Of a stretch of 64,000 bases of DNA, positions 39,301 through 52,839 are shown in pieces. The DNA is from Breviolum minutum Mf 1.05b.01. Its lineage: Eukaryota > Sar > Dinophyceae > Suessiales > Symbiodiniaceae. Location: NCBI GenBank assembly GCA_000507305.1, contig DF239031.1:186001-250000 (forward strand), written 5' to 3'. The notes beneath the pieces were generated by a model that was not told the DNA's origin, did not search any database, and saw only the letters and a program-made list of their open reading frames with translations. Both the position numbers and the translations under genes were made by a program. The number at the start of each line of letters is the position of its first letter. Positions within the stretch are counted from its first letter, which is position 1.

Positions 39301-40039
39301 AGCGATGTCCAATGAAGACATGTGTTCTGCACAGATGCTGGATGGCTTCGGGGAGATAGTGGCTTTCTGTTCGTATTTTTTAAGCTACACTTTACAGTGG
39401 AATGATGCAGAAAAGTTATCTTGGACTTGACTGAACCAGGAGAAGTCTCTCAACAGCCCTTCGGCCATCACAGACAAGGAGATGCATGCGAACCACAAAG
39501 TTGACATAAAGAAGCTCACATTGGACAGTAGACCTTTGAGATGGCGTTCATCAAGGAACTTAAGAAAATAGACACACAAGCATTTACATCTATACAAACC
39601 CAATCGTACATGGTGGTTTCTTGATCCACAATGCGATATTCATATACATTTGTGATGTACTATCTTGATGCTAGATACTGGTATCTTGTATCAGGGAACG
39701 CTTTCTTGGGATTGCAGCCGGTACACAAGTATGAAAAAGGGTGAACCAGTTGGGATTGAAGAAACCAGTCCGTCATCACTTTGGAAAAGTCATTGATGCT
39801 GATGCTTTCGGTATCCAGAATTAAAGGCTCAACATTCACAACACAGCCAGCTCAAGCCCCTATGAAACCACTGCCAAGCTGGAGAGTATTTGAATTTCAA
39901 GAATGATCAACAGGTCAGTGAAGTGATATGTAGAATCAATAGGGTCATTTCGCCATCAAAAAGAGTCAGAGTAGTCATTTTAATTTCGTTCATTTCATTC
40001 GTTTCATTGATTTCATTTTGGTCATCATGTTCAAGTCAA

Positions 40040-43000
40040 CCATTGGCCATCATTGGCTGGCCGAATCGATCTATGGAATCTATGGCTTAGCCGCTGCCAT
40101 GTCGTCAGATGGCCTTGCCTCACGACCCATTTGGGTTTGTAAGACCGGACGTATCCTCTTCGAGACGTTTCATCCACAAGCAGCACAAGTCGCAGATTTC
40201 TTGATTGCAGTAGCTGAACCTGTCAGCAGGCCACAGATTATACATGATTCTTAGCCAGGTTTGCTGTCAATCTTTCCCGGTTTTAGCGTGCGGGTTATGA
40301 ATGATGCAGTATGCCTGGTTAGGATGTTTTTTAGTGGCTTCCAGTGTAGATGTCTAGTTTGAAACTAGTCCGGTTCTGCCGCTGACATGGGCTTCCTTCT
40401 GCCACATCTATTATAGTGAGCTGAATCTGAGCCGGGACTGATGCATGCATAAGATCGATGTTTATGATGCCTCACATGTGCTACATTCAACAAGCCCATT
40501 CTGTCCATATCTGTCCAATCTCAGTTAAGGAATATCAGATCACATCGTTGTCACTAACAGCTGCCATTGCCAATGGCATCAGCGTGGAACAGATCATCAA
40601 AGTCTTGGTGAAGCTGTCGAAGAATACCATTGAGGCCTCGCAGAATACCATAATTTGTTGAGGGAAATGCTGGTTGGGAAGATTGAGGTACAAGCCACGA
40701 AACCAAGTTTGATCAAGGCATGATTTTGGGCTTCAATCTCTCTCGCTCTATTGATTCCGTGACTTTGTTGTCAATGTTTTTTTAATGTTTGATGCTTTGA
40801 CTGACAGACACAAGTGAAAACATGACAATCAGGAGCTAGCAGGTTGGAGCCACAGCATGATCATACATTATCAATATACAGAGGATATAGAAAATGACTA
40901 TATACATTGCATACAACTTTATATCATCGAGCAAGTGTGTTCAAGCTTGTCAAAGAAAGCCCAGATCCCTGATCCAAGCAAATACATGCGCACACGGCGT
41001 TTTGTGATGTGTTGCCTTTTTTGGGTGTACGGCGTGCACACAATGTCCTGTGAGGAATCATTTCTTCAGTTCATCCGAGAGAAGGGTAGAATCACAGGGA
41101 AGCTTCATTTGGTGCTCCGCGACGGTCGTCACTTTTTGGAGTCTGAAGATCCGCAACTCTTGCGACACCTCTGCGACCTGGATGGATGACAGGGCGTAAA
41201 TGAAGCGTACCGTTGTACCAACGCACGTGCATGCACTCAGGGGACTTGATTTCACTATATTATCACTGTTGTCATTTGTTGTCACATTTTGGGTCAGCGC
41301 TGATGTTTCTCCACATTATTGGTTCTTTGGCTGTGAGAAAGTTTTTGGGTATGTTGTAACTGTCCACATGTTTGCACTTATTCAGCAACCAGCTACTGTA
41401 CCAGTGCATTGTGTTTGGCCAGTCCGCTTGTCAGTTCTCTTGGGGTACCCGGTAATTATGCCTCGAAAATCAGGGATTCACATAAACCACCTAGATTCTA
41501 GATACGAATACCATCCGAGAGAGCCTGAGGTGAACATGGTGATATCTTAGACTGCCTTCTGGGGCATAGTGAAACCACAGCTGAAGTGGATTCTAGCAGG
41601 GTGGAGAAGTTGAAGTCGGCAGCACACACCTTAGGTGTGCTTGGGCAAGGGAAGGGTGGTCATGGCATTGGGCAGTGAAGAAAACTGGGCTGTAACAAGA
41701 TTAGATTGAGTATCAAAATTGAGCAAGACACGACCATCAATCAACTCAATCAACTTCTTGACAATTCTCTCTTGCTGATGGGAAATTTGATCTTCAACCG
41801 CAGGATTTCCACTTCTACAAGAATACGAGTTCCGTCGAGATCGTGAAGATGCCAATCCTCAGCTGCCAGCAGTTTTAAGGCCATCAGTAAATCTTCGACC
41901 CTACCAGCAACGTGTCCTGACTAAACCAGGACTGATTTCAATGTCTTTTTTGGAGGCCAATGTGATAGTGTAATTCTTTGAGTTCAGTTTTCCAGAGGAG
42001 ATGGAATGTCTGGGAAACATGCTGAACTTGATGAAGGGTAGTCGTGTAAAGGCTCTAAACAGATGCAGGATGCATATGATTTACGGAGAGATTTGACACG
42101 TTCGACCGTTTGGACCATGGGAGTGTTGTACTTGTACAAACATGATGTGCCCAAATCGCCATGGGGAGGCACATGCGAAGACATAGGCGTCAAACCATAT
42201 GGGTCAAAAATGCTAGGCACATTGCATATTCAGATGTCCCGAAATCCAATTCCCACCAATCAGAGAAAATCTGCTATTTTTCCAGCATCCCTCCAATCAG
42301 GTGCTTTGTCTAAGATGTTTTCCCTGGATGACGTGGCCAAAAGTGGCATCGTGGTATTGCCCTGTGGAGCTGGGAAGACTTTGGTGGGTATCGCAGCTTG
42401 TTGTCGTGTAGGACGTCGGGCATTAGTGCTAACAACCACTGCAGTAGCTGTGGATCAGTGGCGGAGACAATTGCAACTCTATACCACCCTTCCACCAGAT
42501 GCTTTTTCGCATTTTTATCATGCAGTATAAACATTGCTTTCGATTTTAGTCCAATTCAAACTTAAAGTGGGTTGAATGGCTAGCAGGTTCTTTCCAGCAA
42601 AACCTGGTGACGACACATTTTGCTGGATCAAGCCAGAGCTACCCAGGAAGATGTGTATATCTTCACTGCAGACCAGAAACGCCCCATCGAGGATGCTGAG
42701 CGCAGAGCATGCATTGTGATTTCTACATATAGCATGCTAGGATTCACTGGACGACGAGGGGGTGACACTGCGTTCCTTGAAGGCATGACTCTTCAGACTC
42801 AACCAAGACTTTATATATATATGCACATATGACAATGCATCAGGTTTATAGGTTTCACACGGTTCTTAGTCAACTCAATTTGGTTACCTGTTGCACAGCT
42901 TGATGCGCGGCTTAGATCAAACAGCCTTTGTTTGCCTGCATCAATCTAAAAGTTATTTGGGCGTCCTTTTGTCCAGCTTGATCCAATCCAAAGAGTGAGG

Positions 43001-46000
43001 TTTATTTTGGACCAACTGCAGCAATTGGAGTGGGGCCTACTGGTGGTCGACGAGGTTCAGGTGATGCCTGCCCGCACTTTCCGAAGCTTGGTCCTATGAT
43101 TTGTATAATATAATTATATATAATTATATATTATATTCCAAATATTCGTCCCATTAGAAAGCATAACAGGGTCAGAACTGATATAGCAAGAGTTGGATAA
43201 AGCAGAACTATTTAGTGGTCATTTCTGGCGTGTGGATCGTCTCATTGTCTCAGGAACAGTGGCCACCACTATCAAATCTCACTGCTGTTTGGGATTAACA
43301 GCCACCTTGGTGCGTGAAGATGATCTCATTCAAGATTTGCATTGGCTGATTGGTCCCAAACTTTATGAAGCCAACTGGCAACAACTTCAGGCTGCTGAGT
43401 TGTGAGTTGATACGTATGAAGATACCGGGAGATCGTTTTCGCGCATAAGTGGAAGATGTTGCTTAGGATCAGAATGCTTGATCCTTAAAACATGTATTTG
43501 CCAGTATGGCCACGCTGCCAGGAGGATGGTTATTTAGCTCGTGTTCGCTGCATTGAAGTCTGGTGTGATATGTCAGAGGAGTTCTTCATCGAGCAGCCAG
43601 ATTGCATCAAGACAAATGTTTTTCACTGGGTCAAGTTCCGTGTGATTTCCTGTTTGCGCGGAACTTGGTGAGGAGCTGAAGGCTTCCCGGCTCATAGACT
43701 CTGAGAAGATTGATTGTATTGCCATGATCCATGAAGAGATTGTAGAATCATAGTAGATGTTGTTCATTGGTTTTTCCTTGTGCTGTAAAGAATCTCTAAG
43801 ACTGGCGTGGACTTCCTGTTGGAAGAAGCACTAAGCCAACCTCGAAGATTTCCGACTTAGCAGAGTCAGGTACTTGCAAGCTCAAGACGGTGCAGATGTC
43901 CCAGGCATTTTTTCCGTACAAAGCAGCATAGAAACATTGCTTGGGTTTCTGATTGAAGCAGGGGACCAGAATGATACATGGATTGATCTACTTGATTGAT
44001 TTGATGTACACCAGCAGTGGGCGTGTGTTTGTTTAGCCTGGAGATAGAGCACAAGGGTCGGAGGCATGCTTTCAAAGGTTGGATTCTGCGTTACATGTTT
44101 TGCGGCGTTTCGTTTTGTGATAGTAGGACAATGCAGAGACAGTTTTTTTTCTTGTAGCTTTTCGACACAAGTGATGACGCAACTTAGGTGACAAAGCTTT
44201 GAGAAAAAAAAATGTGTAAAGGTGACATCTCTGAGAACCATTTGGCTAGCACAACCGTACAGGTTCAATGAGAGCTACTCTGCAACGAGCCCTTTGGACT
44301 TGCAACCCCAACAAACTGAAGACCTGTGAGTTGGGAGCTGAGATGAAGTGAGTTCCAGGATTTCAGATGCAACTGCTACATGCACTTCATCGTGTTGTGT
44401 AGATTTTACATTGGACTATTTGCAATGTTGGGAAAATATTTCAAGACAACCTTGTGGCGTTGCTGACCTAAGAGCTTCAATTGCCCAAGATGGCCATAGC
44501 AAGGCTCCTGATAAAGCACCACGAGCAGCGAGGAGACAAGATAATAGTCTTTAGCGACAACATTTTCATCCTGTAACTTGCCAGCAAATAATGCTGGACG
44601 CACTGCCCACCCCAATGCACATGTCACAACACACGAGGAATGTCATTCTATGAACTTAACATCTTAACAATATGAATCATAATTTGAAGTGATTTGAAAA
44701 CGATTGGACTTTGCTTCTTCCTCACTCTAATCTTGCCCGTTTTGTGTCGTTTGCCATTCTTTCCAACATCTTCCAACTGCCATATTAGTTCTCACAACAT
44801 TCTGGAGCTGTTCGCTGAAGGAAAGAGTTTGCCAAAAAGCTGCGTCGATACTACATCTGTGGTAGTGCTACTTGGCTCAATAAGCTGCCTATCACAGCAG
44901 AGACAGCTGGGTGGATTTTGTAGTTCAATGACGCAGGGTTTGGTTCTTTAGTCGCATTTTCCCCACATTTGTTTGATATATTTTTCTGATGAGTTTGAAA
45001 TCAAGCAGAAGCATCCAATAAAGTATACTGTAATTCGTCATACATTGATGATACATGCATATGCCGTATCTTCGTTCTTTCGATGGTTACTGACGTCGGT
45101 GGTTCTTCGATGTAAGAGCAAGGTGAATTTGCGGGAGAGAATGCAGCAAGCTCAGAAGTGGTGCCGGGGAACATGCTTCGAGACCATCCTTGCATAACCG
45201 TAATTACTGGCATGGGTACCACTGCTTGCACCAGAGGCTGATAAGTCTGTGAAGTCTTGGTTGATGACACCCCCTACCGCATATAAAAGACTGTACAACA
45301 CACCTCGAACCAGCAAGACAGTTCAACAGATTGAAATTGCATTCTCCGAATTTCTCCCATTCTTGTTGCCTCCTCACGCTACCTTTACTGTGTTTCCTAC
45401 ATACTAGTAGTGAATATTGACGCTTGACACCGTGACCCATGTTCAACATCATCAGTGGACAAATCGCTTCACTTAAGCTGTGGGCGTTGAGGCAAATCCT
45501 CAGCGAATTCCAAGAGAGTTCCGCTTGCAACACGATTTTTCTTTCCAAGGCACCAGGGCATCAGGTTGACAACGGAAAGGAGCAAGTCACAGATGTTTAA
45601 CTGCAGAATTAATATCTGCCGGACTTAACTGGAAAATCTCAATGTTTCTGGAGTGTCATAGCAAGGAGTGATGAGTCATGTCCCCCGCATGGCCAAGCCT
45701 AGCACCAACAGATTCAGGCAAACAGCAAAGGCGTTGTAATGTTTGTTGGTGTTTGGGCACCATGGACCATCGCCATGTGCAGGTGGGAGACAATGCCATC
45801 GATTTGCCTGTGGTGACTCAGAATTCATACATTAAATTAGATATGATATCACGACTTCATGTTGCCACCAATGTATATCCATATATATGTCTTCCGGAGG
45901 CAGAGTGTGGTGTAAAGAGGGGTGGTTTTGGATGCACAGCTTGCGAATCTCTGGAACTGGCGTGGTGTTGTTGGTAATTGATTATATATATATATATAGA

Positions 46001-47065
46001 AACTAGACACAGTATATATACAAACACGATTATCATTTTTCCATTTTTTGCATGACTGAGGCCAACGTCATTGTTCAGATCTCATCCCACTATGGTTCCA
46101 GACGGTGCTTTGACTTGAAGAACTGAACATCAAGGACCACTCAGTACTGGTACCCAAGATGTTTTTGAGTGATCAGGTATGCCACAGAAAAGTCAGAAAA
46201 GTAGATGGTGCCCCGTTGATCGCCCATTACAACCCACTCCAAAGCGAATTGCACACCATCTACTGTCCAGATGGTGTTTCATATCGGGTGCTATCAGGTG
46301 CCCGATTCAATCAGGTTGTTGAGTCAGAGAGTCACAAATCAATGCCTTTCTTCGGAGCCAGCTCCAACCCATGGGCGACATAAGGCAAGAAGCTCAACGT
46401 TTGGGAAGAATCTTGCGCCCAAAACCACAGGCCACCACTACTGCAGGTGGTTTTAATGTGCCTTGGTTTGCAATGAGGAGTAAGGGAACAAGGAGTCAAG
46501 GAGCAAACATAGTAAGTATAGCAAAGATGAAATTTTGAGATTCACCAGCCAAAGTGGATTGGTCTGGGTTCCAAATCGTGTTGGTTTTGTTGAAACGATG
46601 CAATAAACTTAAACCTATTCCGTGTACACGAATCCGTCCTCAAAGGATGTAAGTTTCTTTGGATGAAGTATGAAAACTATTGGATAATGAAATCTATAAA
46701 TCATGGGTGATCCATGGTGCTCTGGTTATTTGAACTTTTCATCGAACATCCATATTTAAACATTGACCATTCCAAATTTCCACAACTGCCCAAAAAGAAA
46801 GGCCCGTGGGCTTCTGATCTTGCATCATGAAATCCACAAGCCTCAACAAAGGCTTGCTTTCCTGATATTGTGTATTTTGTAAATATGGAAGGCTGTCGTC
46901 ATCTCACATCCAGAGGCTTTCTTCTACTCAATTGTGTCCCGGGACACGCAAGAGTTATACCACGCGAATCGGCGTCAGCAGTTCTTGGTGGAGCAGGGCT
47001 ACAACTACCAAGCCCGGCTCTCGGTAGGGGTCGACGCAAACATGAGCTATTTGCGGAGTGAATGA
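40040..47065 (+). CDS. XPB: XPB/Ssl2 (ERCC3) DNA helicase/translocase of TFIIH
   Basis: XPB is the 3'-5' ATPase of TFIIH that opens promoters and acts in nucleotide excision repair. Exons follow the family order: to 40245 and 40530-40612 (damage-recognition domain, joint [19 protein letters not shown]), 40946 onward, 41070 to about 41180, 41822-41911 plus 42301-42497 (LRPYQQRALSKMF, Walker [12 protein letters not shown]), 42647-42771, 42994-43085 (motif II DEVQ), 43254-43390 ([11 protein letters not shown] with the RED motif), 43522 to about 43593, 44275-44329 and 44504-44572 ([20 protein letters not shown]), 44821-44866, 45123 onward, 45783-45812, 46061-46104, 46385-46457 (motif [15 protein letters not shown]) and 46916-47065. 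Nearly every joint restores family spacing exactly. The final frame stops at TGA 47063-47065. Motif II has Gln where His is expected. Confidence 0.95.
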
Positions 47066-47996
47066 GTTGGAGAAAGAACGGGATATATCGGAAATTTCCT
47101 ATGTACATTAAATATTACATTGTGACATCATATATGTTTTTAAATGTGTGCTGAATTGAGTATACTTTTAGAATGCAGATATCCAAAGAAAGCGTTTTTT
47201 AATTGCAGACACGATATTTACTTGGAGCAAGAGGCTGAAGTCCGTAAAACCGATTGCAAGTGTGAAACTGCCCCAGGTGGTTCGAGACCACCGGTCTTCT
47301 CGCATGGATCAACAGTATCTTGCCTGTTGAAGCACAGGTTTTAGTTGAACATGGAATAAGTTGATGCAACATGCCGGTAGAATCGTAGAAGCAGATTTTG
47401 GCAGATTGATGGGATGCTGTGATTTGAGGAACTTGATCTATTCCAGCAAGGAGTCCCAACTTCAACTGCTGAAGCAGGTGAAGCTGAGCTGGGACACTTT
47501 GTGAGTTGGTTTGGATGGGATTGTTGATGTACACTGTATGTACACCAAGTCCACCACTAGTTGCTATTCACTAGCAATGTAAGTTGCCATCAATCAATTG
47601 ATGCAGGAAATTTATAGCAGCAAGCATTTGCGTGAACAATGTTCAAACAGCCTACCCATAGTCTGGGTGAATTTCAATATAAGTAGTATAGTCAGTATAG
47701 TCACGTCATCCAACCTCACACCCTTTCTTTTGGTTGAGTAAACAACCAAACCACCAAGATCACAAGACTGCAGCAGAAGCATGAAGAATGGTGGCCCCAC
47801 ATGGCCCTCATGCTTTGGCTACCTTTCATTCTGATATTTGCCGTGCTCTTTGCATACAATTTTTTGGTTGAAACATTTTGAAACAACACCAAGCCAGCAA
47901 AGGCCATCTTTTGATCACTTCAACAAAAACATATTGGATCATCTTGGATCCATTTGGAACTACCCACGGTTTCACCATGTTTCACCATGGGGCCAG
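47066..47996. other. Interval after XPB; nothing firm
   Basis: Short frames on both strands (47144-47344 plus, 47199-47534 minus) without motifs. A further XPB C-terminal exon could lie here if the last exon is spliced at TCG|GTAGGG (47033) instead of reading to the TGA. Confidence 0.3.
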
Positions 47997-50900
47997 GTCT
48001 TGGAAAGCGTCCGTCGCGGAGAGGCCGAGGAAGCAGAGGAAGAGGAAGCCTTCGAGCCCAAGATCCACGAGGGTCGGCATTCTACGTGGAGATTTGCTGA
48101 ACATGAACATGAATGGAATAAATTTTTCCAGGCTTCGCATCCAATAGAAATTATAAGAAATATATTTATAAAAGATGCACAATTGATTATAATCATGCCT
48201 GTGTATACAGAAGTTGCATATGAAAAGGTTGTACCTAGATTGTATAGGAAATCCGGTGGTAGACAGGACTGGGGTGCCAACCCGAACTTGCCTCAATCAT
48301 GAGGCTCTTCACAAAAAAATGAAATGAGATCATCAGAAATATCTATTCCTATGCGCACAGCAGTTGCAGTGTTTGCCAAAACAAAAGACGAAATGAACTC
48401 TCTCGGTTGGATGATTTATGTGCCGAAAGAAACCCATTTCAGGTTCTTTCCGTCCTACTCTCTCTTGCCTATTGGGACCTGATTCCCTTAGTGGACAAAC
48501 GTAGAAGTTTGAGGCAAACCTTTTGCCGAAGCATGCTGTTTCTCGGCCGTTCCAATACTATTTCACCTGACCTCCCAAATAGCGAATCCTGTGTCTTCCC
48601 AAGCCATGTACCGCTCGTGGAAGGGAAGAAGGAAGCTGCAGCCCCTCCAACTGAAGAGAAGGCGCATTCTTGGAGACCTTTTATGAGTTTTTCTGTGACC
48701 CACGCAACAGAAGTCCCATCACTGTTGATGTTCAGGATGTAGGTTGGGAGCATAGTTTTTGATAGATTTGAAATCTTGGACCGACACGTGGGATCCACTG
48801 CGCGGCATCCGCCCTTTCAAGCATTGGAAGTTTATACGCATGAAAAATATGTGACCGTTCCAAGCTTTGAACTACGGCTTCCTAGCCCCACTGTATAAGG
48901 TTCAGATGTTGGATTTTCTTGAACCCCAATGCCACCTGGCATGTGCCACCTCAGGTGTCTCTTGCAAGCTTGAGTATCTTGTTTGCACATACCTCGACTT
49001 CATTTCTTTGTCCGCCCAACCTACTTGCTACATCTATATAACAATATTTATATATATATATATTATTTTTATGATACATGTATATATGATCTTATATATG
49101 TATACTTCAGCATGTCAGCCAGTGTTTACAAGACTCACCCAAGTCCTTCCGTTGATATTTTTTCACGCTAAGGTGGAGGTTTGGATGGATCATATGAAGT
49201 GGCATCCAGCACGCGAAGTAAACGATTGAAGCTCTCCAACTCCATGTGAGGAGCTGTTGAAAATCTGCGGGATTTTGATTCATGCCAAACTGCCAAAACC
49301 AAAAAAAATCTGAAAGAAAATATATGGTTGATTAATATTGATATTGTATGGTTAACATATGTCTCTACATATTTTATGTTAGATTTATCTAGGGATGTGG
49401 ATGCACACCAACAAAACCGGTATCATCGCTCAGGCTTTTTACATGGATTGACACATGAGATCAACAGACATAATATAACCGCCAGCTGAACAAGATGGAG
49501 AGAGGGCGTCCTGAAGGAGTGTATTTGGATTTTTATTTCATTCCGGCGGTTTCAAAAGGCCAAATGCCTGTAGTCACTCAAGTCGATATGTCTCCCCGTC
49601 TCCCGAGTACAGCACCCAACCTCATCTAGGAAACCGAAGGGACATTTGCAACTGATTTGGCAGCAAGACCTTTGGTGCTGGCAGGACATTTGCAGACAAA
49701 CAATCGCGGAACCCCACTCCTCAGTCGCTGTGCGCGCCAACGAGTGGAAAAGATGGCGGTTTGCAGAAGCTGGAATCGTCACCTTGGCAATTCCTGGTGA
49801 GAACTACAAGAGGGATATCCTTGAGTCCTACAGGTGAAAGACCAACAGGAAGCAGGTGTCCTCAGGTTTTTGTGACATCAATGCAGTGAGGCATCCTCGA
49901 GAATCCCCCAACTTGTCAGTAATTATTCGGAATAGCAACATCAAGCAGCTCTCAGCGATTCAGGAGTTTGAGGAGGTGGCAGCTATGGCGACACAGATGG
50001 CTGAAGCAGAGTTTGGGGCACCAAGATTTTGGACAGAATTTGAGGGTTGGGTTGCTATGTTCCATGTTCCTTTCTGTGTTTTGGGATGAGAAAAGGTGGG
50101 TCCACAGCTGGCAAGAAAAAAAGACCATTTCCTTGGCATTGTTGTTTGAGGTTTAGCAACAAAGCCATTTTCGGCACAACTGAAGGAATTCAAGCGCGGA
50201 AGGCTCGGCAGTGGGTGTGATTTCATCGCTTGAGGATGATGTCAAGATCGTTTCTGCCAGGAACTGCTCTTGAAGGAGGTGAAGCAAGAAATTGCTAGAG
50301 CTCGTGACGACAATGCGCGGATCTCTGAAGGGTTGCATGGCCTTGTGGAATTGGTGTTGCCATGGCACACATTCCTCCCTTCACTTAGGAGCGCAAACTT
50401 GAAGCTTCGCTGTGCCCAGCTTAGCTCGCGTAGATGTCACTTCGGGGGAAATCCGGCTCACCAGCACTAATATATATTGACATATGATGGATGATATGTT
50501 TGTGTCATGTCTGTGTCTCAAGTGTGAGTCCTGGTTTGCCTGTTTGTCCGTGGTTCCCCTCCGATTTATATTTATGTCAGGACGGGATTGACGAACTTTT
50601 CCCTTGTGGGCCTTGGAGCCTTTGCCGTTGACCGCACGGGGGCCCTACTTTTAGCAGCTGATGCTTGAAGTCTTCGGAGCCTACCAAGCGTCCTACTTGC
50701 AACGGGCTGCAAGCATTTCGAACCAATTTTTAGCATACCTCCTTGGGAGCTCTTCACAAACTACACCCTGAACACTAGGAGTCACTGTATCAAGCTGGAA
50801 CCTCTTGGAAGAGGCAAAACCGAAACACGATGAATTTGGGATTCCAGAAGTTGCTTCCCCATCCATCAGCAAGTCAGTGCATCTCTAAGGTGTGAGCGAT

Positions 50901-52734
50901 GTCACTTGCGATTGGTGGTCAGATTTTTGTATGCAGCCAAGATGGATCATGGGAAAACCCTTGGAATTTCCAGGAATTTCATAGGAAAGCAATCAGCTTG
51001 ACTATGGAACTCTTGTGGCCCAAGGTCGAGAAGCCTCCACAGACCTCTCATATGTTTACGTTTGGGAGCCCTGTCAGCTGATGATTGACAAGATGGGTCA
51101 GTGATGATTGAATTTGATCAAATATGCCTAGATGAAAAACATCAAACAGATTTGGTAATTATGAAAATAAATGTATATATAATTCTATATGATATAAACG
51201 ATCCAATGTGATCAATTATTATCACACATGGTCTCATCATGCCAATATAAATTCTAACATAATTCAAGTCATATCGCATGTGTTGTTTCCACCACACCCA
51301 TTTATCCATGGCTTGTACCTTCATGATTGAGGTGGCAGTTCTCGCCTGGGCCATTACCTCAGCTGCAGGATTTGTTAAAGATATTGAGGGCGTTATATTC
51401 CATTCACAACTGGCAATCCAGGTAGGCTACAATTTATACCAGATCAGTGAAAAGCAAGGGTGGGGGGCCTTAGTTGGGGTATGTTGGTGCGTTCTAGTTA
51501 TGATGGGAATCATTGCAATCTCAATCAAGATCTCTGAAGCACGGGACTGCAGGGGACTTGAAACCCAGTGGAATTGGAAAAAACAACGTCCAAAACAATG
51601 ACAGGAAGCCGGGAAATCCACAGGGCGCCCACTGCAAAACCGATACGGGCCCACCCTATTGAAGGATGTCCCTTTGCCATGTACCAATTTCTGCCCGTAA
51701 CTCAAAAGGTATTGCCTTAGATATAAACTGATAGAATGAGTCGTAGTATGTGCAATAGTCACAACTGCCGCATTCTCATTGAACCCCACCTTTATCAAGC
51801 ATTCGTTTTAGTGACTAATTTATTTGAAAAAAACGCCCTGCGCGAAACAGTTGTGACTTGGATTTGACAAGGAGAACTGGATATGTACACAACACAAACC
51901 CACAAACACATGTTACACTTTTTTACACAATCGATAGAACTCATTCACAACACCTAATGTATGCTCTATGTTTATAAAAGACTGTAAATATAAATATATA
52001 TTTCTCTATTCCTCGGGGCATGACTTGAGGTTGCTATATATATATATACATCTTCAATATGTATGTATATAATTCTATGTACGTATTTTCACCCACATAT
52101 CGGCTATAGGTAATATGATAATGACATGTTCATATCATGTTCATATATTAGATTGATTATAGAAGATATAATGTGACAGTATGCACATATTGTCGCCTAC
52201 ACATGCTTCATCAGATGCACACACACACAAAGACAGCATCGCATACCAGGTATCATGACTCCGCATCACTCCATTTTTCAGTGCAATTCGGTTGCGTTAT
52301 GTTGCGTTGCATGCAGCCATGCTGTTGGAGGCAACTCAATGCTACCGCTGCTGCGTTAGAACTTGCTAAGACTGCCAGAGACCCAGGATCAGCAGAGCTA
52401 ATGGTAATGTTGATGGGTATGTGCTAGGAGAGTGCACAAGCCTGCTGCGTAGTTTTTGATAGATCGATTTTGCTAGGAATGTGATGGATTGTCCATGATT
52501 GTCCATGCTCGGTTGACGCTTTGTATCCTGAGAAAAGCCTTTGCACCTTCAAATCCCATGCATGCTGGTGGTCAATGGTGGTGACAAATTCTGCTAAATC
52601 CAAAAAAAACGCAGGTTGTGCGCCAGCTGGATCGCAGTATCAAAGGTGTGCAGAAGGCTTTCGATTTTGCAAAGAGTTTTGATGATTTCCAGACTTGCAG
52701 ACATGCGCAGCCAGAAAGGGATCTCTGGTGCTAG
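47997..52734 (+). CDS. Unrecognised coiled-coil/helical coding region, last genes of the plus block
   Basis: Exon 47997-48072 is framed by CCAG and a GT donor and is very acidic (RRGEAEEAEEEEAFEPKIHE). Exon 50261-50344 joins by GT/AG to 50399 onward to give a continuous helix (KEVKQEIARARDDNARISEG, then LHGLERKLEASL). Other supported stretches are about 49970-50050 (EEVAAMATQMAEAEFGAPRF), 50660-50755 (FGAYQASYLQRAASISNQFL), 50780-50887 (NLLEEAKPKHDEFGIPEVAS), 51300-51600 (two hydrophobic segments, ALVGVCWCVLVMMGIIAISI), about 52340-52410 (TAAALELAKTARDPGSAELM) and 52615-52734 (VVRQLDRSIKGVQKAFDFAK, ending in TAG 52732-52734). There is no recognised family. Probably more than one gene; the boundaries are unknown. 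Confidence 0.45.
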
Positions 52735-52839
52735 GCTACTGGACCTGACAATGGAGAGGTCGTGGACATTGAGAAGGACAAGAAGTAACCAACCACGAAA
52801 ATCAGCCACTGTCGGTTTTGGCTGACTCCAATTTTTTTA

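Noticed and set aside
40605..40990. Apparent duplicated XPB segment (LSKN at 40614 and LSKK at 40947)
   Set aside because: A GC donor after 40612 joins the exons in frame and restores family spacing, so the first copy is the start of the intron. It is reported instead as a border repeat.
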